Source: Oligoflexia bacterium
GTDB taxonomy: Bacteria > Bdellovibrionota > Bdellovibrionia > JABDDW01
Length of the DNA stretch: 36,167 nucleotides
Reading direction: 5' to 3'
NCBI GenBank assembly: GCA_023250675.1
Contig: JAHFAE010000006.1
Location: forward strand, 1 to 36,167
Every line of letters begins with the position of its first letter. Positions within the stretch are counted from its first letter, which is position 1. Positions 34,128-36,167 of this stretch are shown piece after piece. A model generated the notes under the pieces. That model had not been told where the DNA came from, did not search any database, and saw nothing but the letters and a program-made list of their open reading frames with translations. Both the position numbers and the translations under genes were made by a program.

Positions 34128-34718
34128 TTATTTTGCAGATCCGAAAACGAAGCCCAGACGAAGCATCACTGTGAAATAACTTTGAGCGGCTTTGGTTGTC
34201 GCAGCACCGGCAGGGGTAACGCTCGCATCGAAAATCCCGTGGTAGGCGAAATCGACTCCGGACATAAAACTTTTTCCAAGTAAGATTTTTCCGCCAAATC
34301 CTAAGTCCAATCCAAATGCATTAGCCTCGTAAGATTTGATTCCACCTGAAGAAACCAAATCTTGGGTGTGGCCCACAAATTCTGCGCCACATTTAATGTA
34401 GGGAATAAAAACGTCTATCTGGTCTACATTATAAAGAACTGCTGCCTCGTAGGTACTTTGAGCTAATGACAAACTATTACTAGAATGTTTGCTATTGAGG
34501 TAATCCAGCTCAAATTCTAACCAGTCACTGGCGGCGTAATCAAAAAACAGTCCCCACCCCAAGGCATTTCCGTAAACCAGACCCACATCATTTGTAAGGC
34601 CTACCTGTCCTGCTTGAAAACCCACCGAATGGCGGCCCTCTTCTGAAAATGCCATTTCACTTTCAAAAGCTAAAGCCAGAAAAAGTAAGGCGATAAAAAC
34701 TGCGATGAGGCGTGACAT
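34128..34718 (-). CDS. Small outer-membrane beta-barrel protein
   Basis: 196 residues. Signal peptide MSRLIAVFIALLFLALAFES (cleavage near MAFS). The rest alternates hydrophobic and polar residues in strands with aromatic ends, as in eight-stranded OmpA-N or OmpW-type barrels: GWGLFFDYAASDWLEFELDY, IDVFIPYIKCGAEFVGHT, ANAFGLDLGFGGKILLGKSF and SYFTVMLRLGFVFGSAK, ending with the closing strand. GGAAGG lies 9 bases before the ATG. Between it and the PhaR-type gene upstream stands a strong terminator only 15 bases before its start, leaving no room for a promoter of its own after the terminator. Confidence 0.75.
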   Translation of the reverse strand: MSRLIAVFIALLFLALAFESEMAFSEEGRHSVGFQAGQVGLTNDVGLVYGNALGWGLFFDYAASDWLEFELDYLNSKHSSNSLSLAQSTYEAAVLYNVDQIDVFIPYIKCGAEFVGHTQDLVSSGGIKSYEANAFGLDLGFGGKILLGKSFMSGVDFAYHGIFDASVTPAGAATTKAAQSYFTVMLRLGFVFGSAK

Positions 34719-34732
34719 CTGATTTTCCTTCC

Positions 34733-34767
34733 AAAAAAAAAGCCTGAGAATTGTTTCTCAGGCTTTT
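34733..34767 (-). terminator. Strong terminator downstream of the PhaR-type gene
   Basis: AAGCCTGAGAA (34740-34750) pairs with TTCTCAGGCTT (34755-34765) over 11 bases around TTGT. On the minus strand it is followed by nine T (A run on plus). On the plus strand only four T follow. It stands between the PhaR-type gene and the barrel gene on the same strand. Confidence 0.85.
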
Positions 34768-34787
34768 CCTTAAGCTCAACCTAAATA

Positions 34788-35339
34788 TCAATTATCTAAT
34801 TCGTACTCGCGAATCTTAGTTTCAATGGTAGCCAATTTTTGATGAAGCTGATTGATTCGCTCTTGAACGCTGCCGATGTCACTACGTTCAGTAACCCGGG
34901 CAATGCGATCATCGAGTTTCTTTTGAATATCGTCAAAAGACCGAGTGGTGTTATCAAGCAATTCGCGAACATCCACAGACTGGCTTCCGTTAGCGCCAGG
35001 ACCATGGGTACCCACAGGCTTGTTCAAAGCTTTTTCTAAGTAGCTTGAGATACTGCCCGTGCCGGTTTGAATTATTTCGCGCAAAGTTTCGATGGAAATA
35101 TAATTTTTCGCTTTCTTCTCTGCTTCAAAAATAATCTGCGTCAAAGTTGAAGAAGTAATATCTTTCTTCGTCTTGTTATCGACGACGAGAACTTCTTCGT
35201 TCGCTCGAATCATTTTCGCTATGTCTTCCAGAGTGACGTAACAGCTTTGCTGTGTGTCATACAACTTTCTGTTTTGATAGCGCTTAATAACTTTTGCGTT
35301 GGGATTTGTAACTGTCGGACTCTGAGTTTGCGTTTCCAA
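34788..35339 (-). CDS. PhaR-type regulator (PHB/PHA accumulation DNA-binding domain)
   Basis: 183 residues starting with TTG, preceded by AGGAGG at a 5-base gap. Residues about 17-80 match the PHB_acc_N domain (VIKRYQNRKLYDTQQSCYVT, LEDIAKMIRANEEVLVVDNK, DITSSTLTQIIFEAEKK), which in PhaR binds DNA and polyhydroxyalkanoate granules and represses phasin genes. A helical, partly coiled-coil tail follows at about 128-183 (FDDIQKKLDDRIARVTERSD, QERINQLHQKLATIETKI). No PHA synthase or phasin gene lies in the window. It may regulate other targets in this organism, where such proteins are also common in species without PHA. Confidence 0.85.
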   Translation of the reverse strand: METQTQSPTVTNPNAKVIKRYQNRKLYDTQQSCYVTLEDIAKMIRANEEVLVVDNKTKKDITSSTLTQIIFEAEKKAKNYISIETLREIIQTGTGSISSYLEKALNKPVGTHGPGANGSQSVDVRELLDNTTRSFDDIQKKLDDRIARVTERSDIGSVQERINQLHQKLATIETKIREYELDN

Positions 35340-35408
35340 ACAAACCTCCTATGGTGCAAGCGCACAAATTGGTTGTTTAACTCTTACTAAAACTCTAAAA
35401 CAACGTGA

Positions 35409-35436
35409 GAATTACACCCTAGCCACATGATGTCAA
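35409..35436 (-). promoter_or_regulatory. Candidate sigma-70-type promoter of the PhaR-type gene
   Basis: On the minus strand a perfect TTGACA (35436-35431) and TAATTC (35414-35409) are 16 bases apart (TGTAAT at 15 is the alternative). The leader to the TTG start would be about 65 bases. Confidence 0.45.
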
Positions 35437-35515
35437 GCTTGTTAGAAAATCTTTCAATAGAGGTTTCAAGACGCAGCGTAACAATTCTTTGACTTGTTTT
35501 CGTGGCATCTTCGGT

Positions 35516-35549
35516 TAAAGTTCTTAACAATTTAGACTAAAGTTCTTAA
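35516..35549 (+). repeat. 12-base direct repeat TAAAGTTCTTAA (two copies)
   Basis: TAAAGTTCTTAA occurs at 35516-35527 and 35538-35549, 22 bases start to start, about two helix turns. The second copy is the -35 part of the sigma-28-like promoter described below. The spacing on one DNA face fits a binding site for two molecules of a regulator. Confidence 0.6.
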
Positions 35550-35564
35550 GCGCTATGCCGAATA
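35538..35564 (+). promoter_or_regulatory. Sigma-28 (FliA)-type promoter of the pseudopilin-like gene
   Basis: TAAAGTTC - 11 bases - GCCGAATA, against the FliA consensus TAAAGTTT-N11-GCCGATAA: 7/8 and 6/8 matches with exactly the right spacing. The -10 part ends 30 bases before the ATG at 35595. Such promoters drive late flagellar and motility genes in Gram-negative bacteria. Confidence 0.6.
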
Positions 35565-35594
35565 GTCAATCACTGCGGGACTTTTGGCTTAGCT

Positions 35595-36050
35595 ATGATT
35601 GATAATACTAAAAAAAATCAAGGATTTACGTCATTTGACTTTCTCACAATGGTCTCTACTTTTGGCGTCATTTTGTTTGTTTCAGTACCCATTCTAACAA
35701 GAACATTCAAATCAAATGATTTTGAAACTGCTAATCGAGATATCCGGGCCATCACTCTTTCTCTTTTAAAGCCTGGTCCCGGATCAGCTCATGGTCAGAG
35801 AAATTTGGCTAGTGCAGTTGCTGAAGACAACGCTGCCTCAGAAGGTCGAGCTGGCAAGGACCCATGGGGAAATCAGTATCGTTTTGCATTTATTAAAAAC
35901 TCAAAAGGCCTGTCCACCCACCTGGCCGTGTGGAGCGCTGGTCCAAGTGTAAAGCAAAATGAAAATATAAAAGACATTGTTGAGGCGACACCCAGTGGCG
36001 ACTTCACCCTCAAAAAAGGAATTGTCGGTAGCATCGTTCCCATTCATTGA
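35595..36050 (+). CDS. Pseudopilin-like (type II secretion/type IV pilin-like) protein
   Basis: 151 residues. Begins with a 10-residue basic leader MIDNTKKNQG, then FTSFDFLTMVSTFGVILFVS, i.e. G(-1)/F(+1) of a prepilin peptidase site and a hydrophobic helix. The usual Glu at +5 is Asp (D15). The mature part has a GKDPWGNQYRF motif as in GspG-like pseudopilins and a later stretch SAGPSVKQNENIKD at the place of the GspG end loop (SxGxDG). It would be an inner-membrane-anchored minor pilin or pseudopilin. It stands alone on the plus strand behind a sigma-28-type promoter, so it may be expressed with motility. No ribosome site is obvious. Confidence 0.65.
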   Translation: MIDNTKKNQGFTSFDFLTMVSTFGVILFVSVPILTRTFKSNDFETANRDIRAITLSLLKPGPGSAHGQRNLASAVAEDNAASEGRAGKDPWGNQYRFAFIKNSKGLSTHLAVWSAGPSVKQNENIKDIVEATPSGDFTLKKGIVGSIVPIH

Positions 36051-36118
36051 AATAGCCTAGTCTAGTTGTTTTCCCGTCAAGAATAGACCTGCGAATTCCG
36101 AAAAAACCTATGAAGGAA

Positions 36119-36140
36119 CAGTTGAGGAACAACTGGAGGA
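36119..36140 (+). promoter_or_regulatory. Hairpin directly before a ribosome site
   Basis: CAGTTG (36119-36124) and CAACTG (36130-36135) pair around AGGAA, and GGAGGA (36135-36140) starts at the last stem base. The hairpin could modulate translation of the gene starting at 36148. Confidence 0.3.
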
Positions 36141-36147
36141 AGAACTC

Positions 36148-36167
36148 ATGGGTCGAGCGCAGTCCAC
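36148..36167 (+). CDS. Start of an unknown gene, cut by the window end
   Basis: ATG at 36148 with GGAGGA seven bases before it, a near-ideal ribosome site. Only six full codons are present (MGRAQS) and no product can be named. Another ATG at 36110 in a different frame is also open to the edge but has a weaker site. Confidence 0.4.

Overview
The window (36,167 bases, AT-leaning by eye, densely packed) looks like chromosome from a Gram-negative bacterium of the Bdellovibrio type (Bdellovibrionota) or a close relative. This is inference, resting on the gene mix: a Tad-pilus platform pair, a non-RD kinase with a PEGA domain, a PhaR-type regulator, LpoB with a COG3014-type lipoprotein, MreB, and many small exported proteins of unknown role. 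No phage, transposon, CRISPR array or rRNA was seen. One tRNA-Phe is present.

Layout. (1) 1-2501: end of a TadB-like gene, a TadC-like gene, a small exported protein and a membrane-anchored kinase. (2) 2574-5295: a coiled-coil mini-protein, then cystathionine beta-synthase and a gamma-lyase/synthase (transsulfuration). (3) 5258-7671, minus strand: MFS exporter, tRNA-Phe, zinc-ribbon protein, DUF1761-like membrane protein. (4) 7861-15859, plus strand: small membrane protein, xseA, xseB, ispA, dxs, tlyA, a patatin-like lipoprotein without its catalytic residues, and an M24 aminopeptidase. xseB-ispA-dxs-tlyA supply DNA repair, isoprenoid precursors and rRNA methylation in a tight run. (5) 15880-22745: an unknown exported protein, a GT-C-like membrane protein overlapping a HAD phosphatase, a CaCA-type exchanger, glycerol-3-phosphate dehydrogenase and an SCP2-like protein. 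(6) 22795-28438: AMP nucleosidase, then mreB followed at once by an ECF-like sigma factor, a zinc-binding anti-sigma-like membrane protein, a sensor histidine kinase and a short RadC/JAB protein. (7) 28465-32136, minus strand: a large secreted protein with a fascin-like beta-trefoil and two small exported proteins. (8) 32285-36167: LpoB and a COG3014 lipoprotein, a beta-barrel protein, a PhaR-type regulator and a pseudopilin-like protein behind a sigma-28-type promoter.

The points most worth following are the mreB/sigma/anti-sigma/kinase array with 2-nt or overlapping junctions; the sigma-28-like promoter with a duplicated -35 element before a pseudopilin-like gene; the patatin-like lipoprotein with Glu in place of the nucleophile Ser; the fascin-domain secreted protein; and a strong terminator lying between the PhaR-type regulator and the next barrel gene. 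No search was run. Every family name comes from reading motifs.
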